A DNA stretch of 64,000 nucleotides from Rhizobium sp. BK602 (GCF_014195095.1 NZ_JACIBC010000005.1:248001-312000), one strand, 5' to 3'. Shown: positions 28,792-37,891, numbered from the stretch's first letter. Numbers and translations are program-made. The notes: generated by a model from the letters alone, not told the origin.

Positions 28792-31017
28792 ATGACGACC
28801 GCCTTCGACACGAACTCCACGCCGGAGATTTCCGGCTTCGCCACCAGCCGCGTGCCGGCCATATTCTACCGGCTGCGCGTGTCCCGTCATCTCGCCTGGT
28901 TCGGCTGGCCGATTACATACGCCGTCGGCACCTTGCTGCTGACCATGCTCGGCAGCGGCACGACGTTGATGGCAGCCCGGTTGCTCGATCCTGTGCAGTT
29001 CGGAACTTTCGCCCTTCTCACAAGCCTGTTTACCTATGCCAGCCGAGCCGATCTCGGCATGTCGCAACTGGCCGACAAGCGCATTCCGGGGCGATCGAAC
29101 GACGTTGCCGCCCATGCCGGTCTCGAAATCCTCGTCACGCTCTGGCTCGTCGGCGCGATCGCCTTGGCGGGCAGTCTGTCCATCGTGCTGCTCATCGACG
29201 GGTTCGGGGTGGACCTGCCGGTCATGGGGGCGACGTTTGCCATCATCGGCGGCATCACGGGCATGATTGCCAACGGGCCGGTCACCCTGTTCCGCGCCGC
29301 GTCGCGGATCTGGGAGTTCACCGTCCTCGCCCTTGTCTTGCAGTTGGCCATGACGGTGCCACGCCTTGCTGGGCTGCTTCTGGGCGGCGTCGATGGTTCC
29401 TTTGCCGCGGTCGCGATTTATTACACGCTCTGTGCGCTGCTGCTGGCCCGTCCACTGCCGCACCTGAAGAAACGGCCGCCGCTTGCCTCGATGGCAAAAG
29501 CCGCGCTGCCGCTTTTCGCCTTCAACGCCTCGTGGACTTTCTATCTAAGCGCCAACCGATGGATATCGTCCGTCCTGTCTTCGCCGCACGATCTCGGGCT
29601 GCTGTCGTTCGGCGCAAGCCTGGCCATGATCGGCCTGGGTATCATGGCCGCCGTCGCACAGGTTCGCTATCCCAAGATGCTGGCGAAAATGAGCGGCCAG
29701 TCCCTCCATAAGGATTCAGCCGTCGTCGAGAAGGAGGTCGTCGTCGTCACGCTGGCACTGGGTCTCGTTGCCTGCTGCGCGGTCTTCGTCAGCGATCGCA
29801 CGATCGCCACGATCTTTCCGGCCTATATGGAGGCCGTGCCGGCGACGATCGCCCTGGCCGTCTCCTGCGTATCCCTGGGCGCGATGGTCTGGATCGTGCC
29901 GATGATCATCGTGCGCTCGCAATCGCCGGGCCTGGATTCGATGAAATTGCTGGGTGTCGGTTTGGGCACGCTGTTGATCGCAATGACAATCGGCAACAGT
30001 TTGGCTGGTATCGACGGGCAGGCCTGGGGCAATGTCGCCGCCGGCCTGCTGATGCTGGCCGCGATGGTCGCGCTGATGCGCCGCTTGGGCATGCTGACGA
30101 CGACCGCGTCATGGCGCATCGTCGGCCTGCAAGGCGTTTTGGCGGCCACGCTGGCGTGTCTCGCTTTCCTGGGCTCGGCACAGGCGGCCACCGTCAAGCA
30201 GGACCCGGCGCAAGCCTCGGCCACTGGCTGGAAAACGATCTTCACCGACAATTTCTCGACGCTGGATCTTCAGGCGAACGGCAAGGGGACCTGGAAACCT
30301 TTCTATCCATGGGGCGCACGCAGCAATGCCAGCAACGCGGAGATGGAATATTACGTCGATCCGCGACCGAACGGCGACCATGCCGGCTTGCAAGCCCTGG
30401 CGCCCTTCACGATCGACGACGGCATCCTCGCCATCCGGGCGTCGAAAATTCCCGAAAACCTCCGTATCCACGCGGGAGGGTTCGCCTATGCCTCGGGCAT
30501 GCTGACCACGGCCGGCCGCTTTTCGTTCACCTATGGCCGGGTGGAGATCCGTGCCCGGATGCCAAGCGGAAAGGGCCTGTGGCCGGCCTTCTGGCTGCTG
30601 CCCGCCGACAGGAGCTGGCCGCCGGAAATCGACGTGCTCGAAGTGCTCGGTCACGATACGCGCAAGCTGCATGTGACCGCCCATAGCGGCATCGACGTTC
30701 CGAACGGCGCGAGATCGGCGCAAAAAAGCGCGGAGATCGCCACCACGGATCTGTCCCGCGACTTCCACGTCTATGGCGTCACCTGGACGAAGGAGAGCCT
30801 CGTCTGGTCTCTGGACGGCCAGACGGTCTTCTCGGCCCCAACGCCGCCGGACATGCACAAGCCGATGTACCTCCTCGTCAATCTGGCCGTCGGAGGCTCT
30901 TGGCCTGGATCGCCGGATGAATCGACACGTCTGCCCGCAAATCTCTTCGTCGATTGGATACGGGTTGAACAGCCCGAGTTGAGTAACGCAGTACAAGAAA
31001 AGGGGATCACACAATGA
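28792..31017 (+). CDS. Fusion of Wzx-type flippase with GH16 glycanase
   Basis: 741 aa in one uninterrupted frame. Residues ~35-430 are a polysaccharide flippase: about twelve hydrophobic helices with the usual start (WPITYAVGTLLLTMLG, then AARLLDPVQFGTFALLTSLF). Residues ~443-466 form another hydrophobic stretch ending GSAQAAT, much like a signal peptide. Residues ~475-732 are a glycoside hydrolase family 16 domain with GRVEIRARMPSGKGLWPAFW and the catalytic EIDVLE (E612, D614, E617). GH16 enzymes such as ExoK and ExsH cut bacterial beta-glucans. The extra helix would put the GH16 domain in the periplasm. The original GH16 start may be the ATG at 30091. The stop overlaps the Wza-like gene by 4 bp. 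A sequencing-related fusion is possible, but no frameshift is needed to explain it. Confidence 0.85.
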   Translation: MTTAFDTNSTPEISGFATSRVPAIFYRLRVSRHLAWFGWPITYAVGTLLLTMLGSGTTLMAARLLDPVQFGTFALLTSLFTYASRADLGMSQLADKRIPGRSNDVAAHAGLEILVTLWLVGAIALAGSLSIVLLIDGFGVDLPVMGATFAIIGGITGMIANGPVTLFRAASRIWEFTVLALVLQLAMTVPRLAGLLLGGVDGSFAAVAIYYTLCALLLARPLPHLKKRPPLASMAKAALPLFAFNASWTFYLSANRWISSVLSSPHDLGLLSFGASLAMIGLGIMAAVAQVRYPKMLAKMSGQSLHKDSAVVEKEVVVVTLALGLVACCAVFVSDRTIATIFPAYMEAVPATIALAVSCVSLGAMVWIVPMIIVRSQSPGLDSMKLLGVGLGTLLIAMTIGNSLAGIDGQAWGNVAAGLLMLAAMVALMRRLGMLTTTASWRIVGLQGVLAATLACLAFLGSAQAATVKQDPAQASATGWKTIFTDNFSTLDLQANGKGTWKPFYPWGARSNASNAEMEYYVDPRPNGDHAGLQALAPFTIDDGILAIRASKIPENLRIHAGGFAYASGMLTTAGRFSFTYGRVEIRARMPSGKGLWPAFWLLPADRSWPPEIDVLEVLGHDTRKLHVTAHSGIDVPNGARSAQKSAEIATTDLSRDFHVYGVTWTKESLVWSLDGQTVFSAPTPPDMHKPMYLLVNLAVGGSWPGSPDESTRLPANLFVDWIRVEQPELSNAVQEKGITQ

Positions 31018-32237
31018 AGATCATCAGCCTTTCGGCGTTCAGCCTTGTCGCCGCACTTTCGTTGTTGCCGCAAAAGGGTTTCTGCGACGAGCAGGATGCC
31101 TACAAGCTCGGTCCCGGTGATATCTTGCAGATCAGCGTGTTCGGCGTCGCCGACTTCACGCGCCGCGTGACCGTCAATATCGACGGCAACATCTCCGTCC
31201 CATTCCTCGGGGAACTGCATGGCGAAGGCTTGACGATCCGGGATCTGCGCGCGGCGCTGACCGACGGCCTGACGAAGGACGGGCGGATACAGTCGGCCGA
31301 TGTTTCCGTCGAAATGGTCGAACTCCGGCCCTTTTACATTTCCGGTGACGTATCGCGTCCAGGCGCTGTGCCCTATCGGCCCGGATTGACCGTCAGGCAT
31401 GCGATTGCCCTTGCCGGCGGCTATGATGCCTTGCGCTTTCGAACCGAAAACCCCCTGATGGCCGCTCCGGATCTCAAGAGCGAGAACGAGGGTCTGTGGA
31501 TCGACCTCGCCCGGCAGAAGGCCCGCGCCATCAGCCTGAAGGCGGAGCTGAACAAGCGGCCCGAGATCGATCTCAACAGCCTTTACGCGGCGCCTCTGCA
31601 GCGCAAGACGCTGGACGAAATCGCCGCCTTCGAGGAAAGCGATCTGCGCATGCGGCTCGACAATTATGCGAAGCAGCGCACATTCCTGCAGATTGCGCTG
31701 AAAAACGCCGAAAACACCGTGAAGTCCCTGGAGGACAGGCAGGCGCGCAACGAGGAAAGCATCAGGCTTCAGCAGGACGCGGTCGACCGGATGAACATTT
31801 CCGCCACCAAGGGGCTCGTCATGGCAAACCGCGTCGATGACGAGCGCCGCTCGCTCGCCGAAATTCGCAGCCAGCAGGGCGACACCGAGGCAAGGCTCGT
31901 GCAGGCCCGGCACGACAGGGACGAACTCGCCCGCAACATCGAAGTCCAGGACGAGCAACACAATACGCAGTTGAACGACTCCCTGCGCGATACCTCGATC
32001 GAGATCGAGAAGCTTGCAGGCCGGATTCGCGCTTCGAGTGAAAAGCTGCTCTATACGGGCGCGATCAAGGCCCAGTTGCGCGGCGGCCAGGGCGGTCCCT
32101 CGCTTGTCATCTACCGCAAGAACGGCGAGCAAACGATGCAGATCACCGCCCAGGAGGATACGCCGATCCGGCCGGACGACATTCTCGAGATCACCATCCA
32201 GCCCGAACAGATGGTGACGTCTCCGAACAGCCAGTAG
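31014..32237 (+). CDS. Outer-membrane polysaccharide export protein (Wza/ExoF-like)
   Basis: 407 aa. It has a signal peptide (~1-24, no convincing lipobox), then the Poly_export domain (YKLGPGDILQISVFG, VNIDGNISVPFLGELHGEGL) and an SLBB-type segment (FYISGDVSRPGAVPYRPGLT). A long coiled coil (~180-345) and a second beta-grasp-like part follow. The coiled-coil insertion is typical of rhizobial ExoF-like proteins. It forms the exit channel of the Wzx/Wzy pathway. The start overlaps the fusion gene stop by 4 bp (ATGA). Last gene of the operon. Confidence 0.9.
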   Translation: MKIISLSAFSLVAALSLLPQKGFCDEQDAYKLGPGDILQISVFGVADFTRRVTVNIDGNISVPFLGELHGEGLTIRDLRAALTDGLTKDGRIQSADVSVEMVELRPFYISGDVSRPGAVPYRPGLTVRHAIALAGGYDALRFRTENPLMAAPDLKSENEGLWIDLARQKARAISLKAELNKRPEIDLNSLYAAPLQRKTLDEIAAFEESDLRMRLDNYAKQRTFLQIALKNAENTVKSLEDRQARNEESIRLQQDAVDRMNISATKGLVMANRVDDERRSLAEIRSQQGDTEARLVQARHDRDELARNIEVQDEQHNTQLNDSLRDTSIEIEKLAGRIRASSEKLLYTGAIKAQLRGGQGGPSLVIYRKNGEQTMQITAQEDTPIRPDDILEITIQPEQMVTSPNSQ

Positions 32238-32265
32238 GGCATAAATCCGGCGAATGACGTCCGAT

Positions 32266-32306
32266 CCATGGGGGCCCGCGTGTCATAGAGCGCGGGCAAC
32301 CCATGG
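32266..32306 (+). terminator. Strong hairpin after EPS operon
   Basis: Two 7-bp helices (CCATGGG/CCCATGG and GCCCGCG/CGCGGGC) are separated by a small internal loop and capped by a 10-nt loop. The structure starts 28 bp after the Wza-like stop. No T run follows, so it may work as a processing or Rho-assisted end rather than a classic intrinsic terminator. Confidence 0.55.
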
Positions 32307-32656
32307 GCTATCCTGCCCCCTCGCAAGCGGTGATGATCCACGCGCGCATCGAACAGGACCGCCTCGCCAATCGATTGTCCTGTCTCGCAACCGATATCCA
32401 GCCGAGGTCCCCTACCCCAACGCTGGCAGCGGATCTTGTCGCGCGTCGCATCAAATGCGCAAGAACTTCGTCAGCACTACCGATCATTTCATTTTCATAC
32501 TGAAGAGCTGCGATGCCCGGAAGAACATGCCGGGCGGATTGGTCGCGCCTCCTCTCGTAACTCACGGTATGGCAGGTCCCTGTCAATTCCGCCTAGCCAC
32601 CCGAAAGCTTCGTCATATATTGGAGCGGAGGGAGAACAAGACATGCGGGGGGAACC
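32307..32656. other. Intergenic region before MFS gene
   Basis: 350 bp with no convincing gene; short open frames here have no ribosome site or recognisable similarity. It should contain the promoter of the MFS gene. It ends with GCGGGGGGAACC directly before the TTG start of that gene. Confidence 0.4.
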
Positions 32657-34288
32657 TTGTCATCATATTCACCAACGCTCGCGCCGCTCCAGCACGAGAC
32701 CTATCGCAGGATCTGGTTCGCGAGCCTTGCGTCCAATTTCGGCGGGCTGGTCCAGGCCGTCGGTGCCGCCTGGATGATGACCACCATCACGGCGTCGGAA
32801 GACATGGTAGCGTTGGTGCAAACCTCGACCGCCCTGCCGATCATGCTGTTTTCGCTGGTTTCCGGCGCCCTTGCCGACAATTTCGATCGCCGCCGCGTGA
32901 TGCTGACCGCACAATGTCTTATGCTGACCGTCTCGGCGATCCTGACATTATGCGCGCTGCTTGGCTGGGTCACACCCTGGCTGCTTCTCCTCTTCACCTT
33001 CCTGATCGGCTGCGGCACGGCGCTCAACAATCCGTCCTGGCAGGCATCGGTCGGCGACATGGTGCCCCGTGAGGATCTGCCCAATGCCGTGACGCTGAAC
33101 AGCATGGGCTTCAACATGACCCGAAGCGTCGGTCCGGCCATCGGCGGCATCATCGTTGCGGCTGCCGGCGCCGCGGCCGCCTTTGCGGTCAATACCGTCA
33201 GCTATTTCGCACTCATCCACGCGCTGATGCGCTGGAAACCGGCCTTGCCCATATCAACGCTGCCACGTGAAAATCTGGGCAGCGCGATCTTTGCCGGGCT
33301 GCGGTACATCTCGATGTCGCCCAACCTCGAAAAAGTGCTCGTCCGCGGTTTCATATTCGGGATCGGAGCGAGTTCGGTACTCGCCCTGCTGCCGATCGTC
33401 GCGATCAATCTCGTTTCCGGCGGACCGCTGACCTATGGCTTCATGCTGGGTTCCTTCGGCATCGGGGCGATCGGCGGCGCCGCGCTCAATGCCCGGCTTC
33501 GCGAGGCGCTGAGCAGTGAGCTGATCATCCGCTATGCCTTTACGGGATTTGCGGGCAGCATGGCGCTGACCGCTTCAAGCCCCTTCGTGTCCCTCACTTG
33601 CGCCGGCCTGCTCGTGTCGGGGGCCTGCTGGGTGCTGGCGCTTTCGCTCTTCAACACGATCGTCCAACTCTCGACGCCGCGCTGGGTCGTCGGCCGTGCC
33701 CTATCGCTCTATCAGACCGTGACGTTTGGCGGCATCGCCGGCGGCAGCTGGCTCTGGGGCGTCGCGGCCGATCGGTTCGGCGTTTCCAATGCGCTCTACG
33801 GCTCAGCCGCCGTTATGCTGATCGGCATCGTCGTCGGCCTGCGGTTCGCCATGCCGGCCTTCGCCTCGCTCAATCTCGATCCGCTCAACCGCTTCATCGA
33901 ACCGGCCCTTGGCCTGGACATCACACCGCGCAGCGGCCCGATCGTCATCCTCGTCGATTATCAGATCAGCGATGCGGACCTGCCGGAATTCCTGAAGCTG
34001 ATGGCCGAGCGCCGGAGAATCCGTATCCGCGACGGCGCCAGAAACTGGGCGCTGATGCGCGATCTGGAAAATCCGGGTATCTGGACGGAAACCTACCACA
34101 CGCCGACCTGGGTGGAATATATCCGCCACAATCAACGACGAACCCAGGCGGATGCGGACAATACCGACCGACTGCGGGCGCTCCATGGCGGCGACGAACC
34201 ACCGCATGTCCATCGCATGATCGAACGCCAGGCCATTCCTCCCTCCGACGACATCTTCCACAAGGCACCGATCGACTTGCACCACTGA
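32657..34288 (+). CDS. MFS exporter with C-terminal monooxygenase-like domain
   Basis: 543 aa. Residues ~10-410 form a twelve-helix major facilitator of the EntS/MFS_3 group: IWFASLASNFGGLVQAVGAAW, the DNFDRRRVM loop and LNNPSWQASVGDMVPREDLP. Residues ~425-520 are a cytosolic domain resembling antibiotic-biosynthesis monooxygenase (ferredoxin-like) folds, with VILVDYQISDADLPEF and TPTWVEYIRHNQRRT. That combination is known for this transporter subgroup. The start is TTG, supported by GGGGGGAA just upstream; no ATG fits. It probably exports a small molecule. Convergent with the azoreductase gene. Confidence 0.85.
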   Translation: MSSYSPTLAPLQHETYRRIWFASLASNFGGLVQAVGAAWMMTTITASEDMVALVQTSTALPIMLFSLVSGALADNFDRRRVMLTAQCLMLTVSAILTLCALLGWVTPWLLLLFTFLIGCGTALNNPSWQASVGDMVPREDLPNAVTLNSMGFNMTRSVGPAIGGIIVAAAGAAAAFAVNTVSYFALIHALMRWKPALPISTLPRENLGSAIFAGLRYISMSPNLEKVLVRGFIFGIGASSVLALLPIVAINLVSGGPLTYGFMLGSFGIGAIGGAALNARLREALSSELIIRYAFTGFAGSMALTASSPFVSLTCAGLLVSGACWVLALSLFNTIVQLSTPRWVVGRALSLYQTVTFGGIAGGSWLWGVAADRFGVSNALYGSAAVMLIGIVVGLRFAMPAFASLNLDPLNRFIEPALGLDITPRSGPIVILVDYQISDADLPEFLKLMAERRRIRIRDGARNWALMRDLENPGIWTETYHTPTWVEYIRHNQRRTQADADNTDRLRALHGGDEPPHVHRMIERQAIPPSDDIFHKAPIDLHH

Positions 34289-34364
34289 GTGCAACAGGAG
34301 CATTCCTGCGCCGATTGCCACTTGACAGCGGCCGGCTGCTCGAAACCTTCCCAAGTAAAGATGC

Positions 34365-34387
34365 AGGCCGCGCGTTTGGCGCGGCCT
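34365..34387. terminator. Bidirectional hairpin terminator
   Basis: AGGCCGCGC (34365-34373) pairs perfectly with GCGCGGCCT (34379-34387) around a 5-nt loop, between the convergent MFS and azoreductase genes. The 9-bp G+C stem is strong; flanking T runs are short. Confidence 0.7.
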
Positions 34388-34415
34388 CTCGCTTATGCTT
34401 GTCCTTGATCTGGCA

Positions 34416-35030
34416 CTATGCCGAGATCGCGGATATCTCGCCCCGGGCCTGAGAAATCGCGGCCGATCTTGCATCGGGGCCGTAGGCCAGCCCTTCGGCG
34501 CGGACGATCGTAACATCGTGCAGGCCGAGGAAGGCGAAGACACCCTTCAGATAGCTTTCATGGTGTTCGAATGCGGCGTAAGGGGAACCGGAAGCGTAGG
34601 CGCTGCCGCGCGTGGAGGCGATGAAGATCTTCTTCGCCGCCGGGAGCAGGGTCTGAACCTCGCCGGTCTCGCTGTATTTGAAGGTACGGCCCGCCACGAC
34701 GATGCGATCTATCCAAACCTTCAATTGCGACGAGACCGAGAAATTATACATCGGAGCACCGATGACAATGATGTCGGCATCGGCCAATTCGGCAAGATAT
34801 TCCTCTCCTTTCGCGATGTCGCCCAGCAAGCCTTTCTCTTCGACCGGTGCGCCGTATCGGGCGGCAATGTGACCGATGGACAGATGGTCAACGACATCCG
34901 AGGCGAGGTCGCGGTAGACGATGTCGATCGAAGGGTGCAGGGCTTTCAGTTTCGCCACGATCTCCGCCGACAGACTGCGGCTAACGGAGTCGTCTCCGAG
35001 AACGCTGGAATCGATATGCAGAAGTTTCAT
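34416..35030 (-). CDS. azoR: FMN-dependent NADH-azoreductase/quinone reductase
   Basis: 204 aa from the ATG preceded by AAGGAAG. Flavodoxin-like fold with KLLHIDSSVLGDDSVSRSLS, ADIIVIGAPMYNFSVSSQLK and the FMN-binding loop ASTRGSAYASGSP. AzoR reduces quinones and azo compounds with NADH in two-electron steps. It is the last gene of a minus-strand unit (dioxygenase, DoxX, AzoR) divergent from a LysR regulator, which suggests a response to quinones or aromatics. Confidence 0.9.
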   Translation of the reverse strand: MKLLHIDSSVLGDDSVSRSLSAEIVAKLKALHPSIDIVYRDLASDVVDHLSIGHIAARYGAPVEEKGLLGDIAKGEEYLAELADADIIVIGAPMYNFSVSSQLKVWIDRIVVAGRTFKYSETGEVQTLLPAAKKIFIASTRGSAYASGSPYAAFEHHESYLKGVFAFLGLHDVTIVRAEGLAYGPDARSAAISQARGEISAISA

Positions 35031-35111
35031 GGTTCTTCCTTTAAAGGTTTGCATGTTGGATCGATCGGCGAGAAGGCCCAGCCGTCTCGCCGCGGGAGGG
35101 GACGATCTGCT

Positions 35112-35534
35112 TTATGCGCCCTGGGTAGACGGCACCTGCTTCGTGGACGGGCGCAGGACATTGTCGAGAGCCCAGCTGCCAGCCCCGGCAAAGGCGAGAT
35201 AGAGGAAGATGAAGCAGAACATGATGGCGGATTCGCCCATGTTGAGTGTCGGCCAGAAGCCCTGCGGCGCATGGGCCATCCAATAGGCGGCAGCCATCTC
35301 GCCGGACGCGACGAAGGCGGCGATGCGTGTGTAGAACCCGGCCGCTATCAGCAGCCCGGTCACAACCTCGATCGCACCGGCGATGAAGATGATGGTGGGC
35401 AGCGGATAGGGCACGCCCGGGATCGCCGCCGGGAACTGGAAGAATTTCATCGTGGCATGTTCGAGGAACAGCAGCGCGGTTACGATCCGCAGAATGGCGA
35501 GGACATGAGGTGTCCATTTGGTTATGTTCGGCAT
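35112..35534 (-). CDS. DoxX family membrane protein
   Basis: 140 aa, four hydrophobic helices, beginning NITKWTPHVLAILRIVTALL and including FLEHATMKFFQFP and IFIAGAIEVVTGLLIAAGFY. AGGAGA precedes the ATG. DoxX/YqjF-like proteins are inner-membrane proteins frequently found next to quinone or thiol redox genes, as here between azoR and a DODA-type dioxygenase. Confidence 0.88.
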   Translation of the reverse strand: MPNITKWTPHVLAILRIVTALLFLEHATMKFFQFPAAIPGVPYPLPTIIFIAGAIEVVTGLLIAAGFYTRIAAFVASGEMAAAYWMAHAPQGFWPTLNMGESAIMFCFIFLYLAFAGAGSWALDNVLRPSTKQVPSTQGA

Positions 35535-35676
35535 GGCATTTCTCCTGATTGACTGTTGATGCGCTCAAGCGGCCTTGCTGCCTTGAGAGCGAAATCTTCT
35601 TTCGTGAACGTCATCATCGGCTTGGGCGTACGCGCAGCCCGCCTTTGCCGCCCGAAAAGCACGGATCTTCCTTGGA

Positions 35677-36504
35677 TCAAACGGTTTCGGGCACATTGCC
35701 GAAGCGGAAACTGGATGCGGTGAGGCCGCCGGCGAAGTCGGTCTGATGGTAGGTGACGGCGCCGGGTTCGTCCCTCGCCGCGCCGACCACCACCATCAGC
35801 GGGATGAGATGATCCTCGCGCGGATGTGCGGCACGGGCGCAGGGCGCTTGCTCCCACTCAAGCAGCCGCTCGGCGCGATCATAGGGAGACGAGTGGACCA
35901 GCGTCTGCTGGAGCCAGGCGTCGAACTGACGCGACGGCTCATGGCCGCTGGTGCCCCGCATCTCCCGCAGGTTATGATAGCTGAGGCCGCTGCCGATGAT
36001 CAGCACGCCCTCGTCGCGCAGCGGTGCCAAGGCCCGCCCGACCTCGAGATGCAAGGCCGGATCGTACCCGATATCCAGGGAAAGCTGCACCAGCGGGATG
36101 TCCTCGTCCGGGTAAAGCGGCTTCATGATACTGAACGTGCCATGATCGAAGCCGCGTGTCGGATCGAGCTTGGCGTCGATTCCGCGTGCCTGCAGGAGAT
36201 CCTGAACGCGCCGGGCAAGCTCCGGCGAGCCCGGCGCGCCATATTTGATATGATAGAGGTACTCGGGAAAGCCGTGATAGTCGTAGACCATCCCCGGCCT
36301 GACGCCGGAGGAGATGGCGAAACCCTGCTCTTCCCAATGGCCTGAGATCACCAGCACCGCCTTGGGCATATTGCCGAGTTCGGCACGCATCTCGACCAGC
36401 GATTGTTCGAGCTTATCGAAGTTGCGACGAAATCCGTCGGTGATATAGGGCCAGGGACCGCCGCCGTGACTGACGAAATAAGTCGGGAGCCGAAACTTGT
36501 TCAC
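35677..36504 (-). CDS. DODA-type class III extradiol dioxygenase (LigB/YgiD-like)
   Basis: 275 aa from a GTG with AAGGAT upstream; a longer GTG start at 36537 exists but family members start near RLPTYFVSHGGGPW. The metal-site histidines are visible in SHGGG (His13), VISGHWEE and GFDHGTF, and GSGLSYHNLRE lies further on. The single-domain layout matches YgiD-like enzymes, which open catechol rings (for example DOPA in plant and bacterial homologs). The physiological substrate here is not evident. It is divergent from the LysR gene 152 bp away. Confidence 0.85.
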   Translation of the reverse strand: MNKFRLPTYFVSHGGGPWPYITDGFRRNFDKLEQSLVEMRAELGNMPKAVLVISGHWEEQGFAISSGVRPGMVYDYHGFPEYLYHIKYGAPGSPELARRVQDLLQARGIDAKLDPTRGFDHGTFSIMKPLYPDEDIPLVQLSLDIGYDPALHLEVGRALAPLRDEGVLIIGSGLSYHNLREMRGTSGHEPSRQFDAWLQQTLVHSSPYDRAERLLEWEQAPCARAAHPREDHLIPLMVVVGAARDEPGAVTYHQTDFAGGLTASSFRFGNVPETV

Positions 36505-36656
36505 CTTGCTGCATCCTTGTTGAGCCGCACCGGTCACGGGTGCGAAGTCGCGGGGAAACGATCCTTGCCCGCCTTCTTGCCGGCAAAGTTAGCCTTTCGT
36601 GAATGTTGATCAATGCGCCTTACATTGAAGTAACATTTCCTATATGTTGATGATTG
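36505..36656. promoter_or_regulatory. Divergent promoter region, dioxygenase / LysR
   Basis: 152 bp between divergent starts. It includes the palindrome TTGATCAA (36606-36613) and a locally AT-rich stretch (36600-36656). This is the expected location of the LysR-type binding site controlling the dioxygenase, DoxX and azoreductase genes. Confidence 0.45.
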
Positions 36657-37583
36657 ATGGATAGTTTGACGAGTCTGCGAGTCTTTTGCACGGTGGCCGA
36701 GCTGAAGAGCTTTACGGCGGCGGCCGAGCGCCTTGGCCTTTCGCCGGCAATGGCCAGCAAGCATGTCATGCATCTGGAAAACCGGCTCGGAACCCGATTG
36801 CTGAACCGGACCAGCCGCCATGTCAGCATGACCGAAACCGGCACGCTCTACTTCAATCAGACCAAGCAGATGCTCGACGGGCTGGACGAGGTGGAGGCCG
36901 CCGTCAGCAATGTGACCGTCATGCCGCGCGGGGTTCTAAAGCTCAGCGCCCCGGTATGGGCGGCCAACACGCTCATCGCCCAAACACTGGCCGAATATCA
37001 CCAACGCTATCCCGACGTGCGCTTCGACATGGATCTGAGCGGCCGGATCGTCAATCTCGTTGACGAGGGATTTGATCTCGCTTTGCGCGCGACGGCACCC
37101 GAACGGCTGGACCCCAGCCTGATCGCGCGCCCGTTGATGAAGGTCGCCTTTCACCTCGCCGGATCTCCTGCCTATCTGTCGCGCACCGGTCGCCCGACCC
37201 GGCTGGCCGACCTCAACGGTCACGCGCTGCTGCTCTATAGCGGCATGAATGGAAGCGGCACCATGACCATGGACGGGCCGGACGGTCCTGAAACGGTGAC
37301 CCTTCGGCCGATCATGCAAAGCGAAAACGAGATCATGCTGCATCTGGCAGCGCTCGAGGGCATGGGCCTCGTCTTCCTGCCCGTATGGATGACGCAAGCC
37401 GACATTGCCGAAGGCAGGCTGGAGATCGTCCTCCCCGAAACGGCAAGGTTCACCGCAACCCTGCACGCGGTTTATCCCAGCCGGAAATATCTCTCCGCCA
37501 AGGTTCGCACCTTCATCGATTTCCTCGCTTCAAGGAAAAATCTTTGCTCGGGAGCGGACGAGCCCGCGGCCGAGGCAACGTGA
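36657..37583 (+). CDS. LysR family transcriptional regulator
   Basis: 308 aa. The N-terminal winged HTH (SLRVFCTVAELKSFTAAAER, then LGLSPAMASKHVMHLENRLG) and the linker TRLLNRTSRHVSMTETG are followed by a periplasmic-binding-protein-like effector domain (GVLKLSAPVWAANTLIA). This is the AaeR/YhjC-like group. I use the ATG; a TTG one codon earlier is also possible. It is divergent from the dioxygenase-DoxX-azoR genes and probably regulates them in response to an aromatic or quinone. Confidence 0.92.
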   Translation: MDSLTSLRVFCTVAELKSFTAAAERLGLSPAMASKHVMHLENRLGTRLLNRTSRHVSMTETGTLYFNQTKQMLDGLDEVEAAVSNVTVMPRGVLKLSAPVWAANTLIAQTLAEYHQRYPDVRFDMDLSGRIVNLVDEGFDLALRATAPERLDPSLIARPLMKVAFHLAGSPAYLSRTGRPTRLADLNGHALLLYSGMNGSGTMTMDGPDGPETVTLRPIMQSENEIMLHLAALEGMGLVFLPVWMTQADIAEGRLEIVLPETARFTATLHAVYPSRKYLSAKVRTFIDFLASRKNLCSGADEPAAEAT

Positions 37584-37828
37584 TCCGAACGGGATGGCAT
37601 GCACCGACCGTGGCGAACCAGCCGTCACACCTATAGCCGGTGCCGGCCATTCCAAGGCAAATGTCTTCGGGAAAGTGCACATCCACGCGTGAGGTAATGG
37701 GCCGTCAGGTCCGAACACGCAATGCAAACAGTAGAATTGCCGCAACGGCAACTATCACAGTATAGCCAATGAACGAATAGTTCGGCTCTTTATTCCGGTT
37801 CAGAAGATCTCACATAGGCATAAAGGAA
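37584..37828. other. Intergenic region between LysR and porin genes
   Basis: About 245 bp between two convergent genes, containing no convincing gene. It precedes the porin terminator hairpin. Confidence 0.4.
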
Positions 37829-37857
37829 AGAAGGTCCGGAGGGAAACCGGACCTTCT
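37829..37857 (-). terminator. Intrinsic terminator of porin gene
   Basis: An 11-bp perfect stem (37829-37839 with 37847-37857) has a 7-nt loop. Read on the minus strand it is followed by TTCCTTTATG, a T-rich tail. It lies 35 bp after the porin stop. Confidence 0.85.
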
Positions 37858-37891
37858 CCCTTCTCTGATCGGAGGTCAAATTCAGATCAGA

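Noticed and set aside
32303..32503. 66-codon plus-strand frame between the Wza-like and MFS genes
   Set aside because: It begins inside the hairpin region, lacks a ribosome site and has no recognisable similarity.
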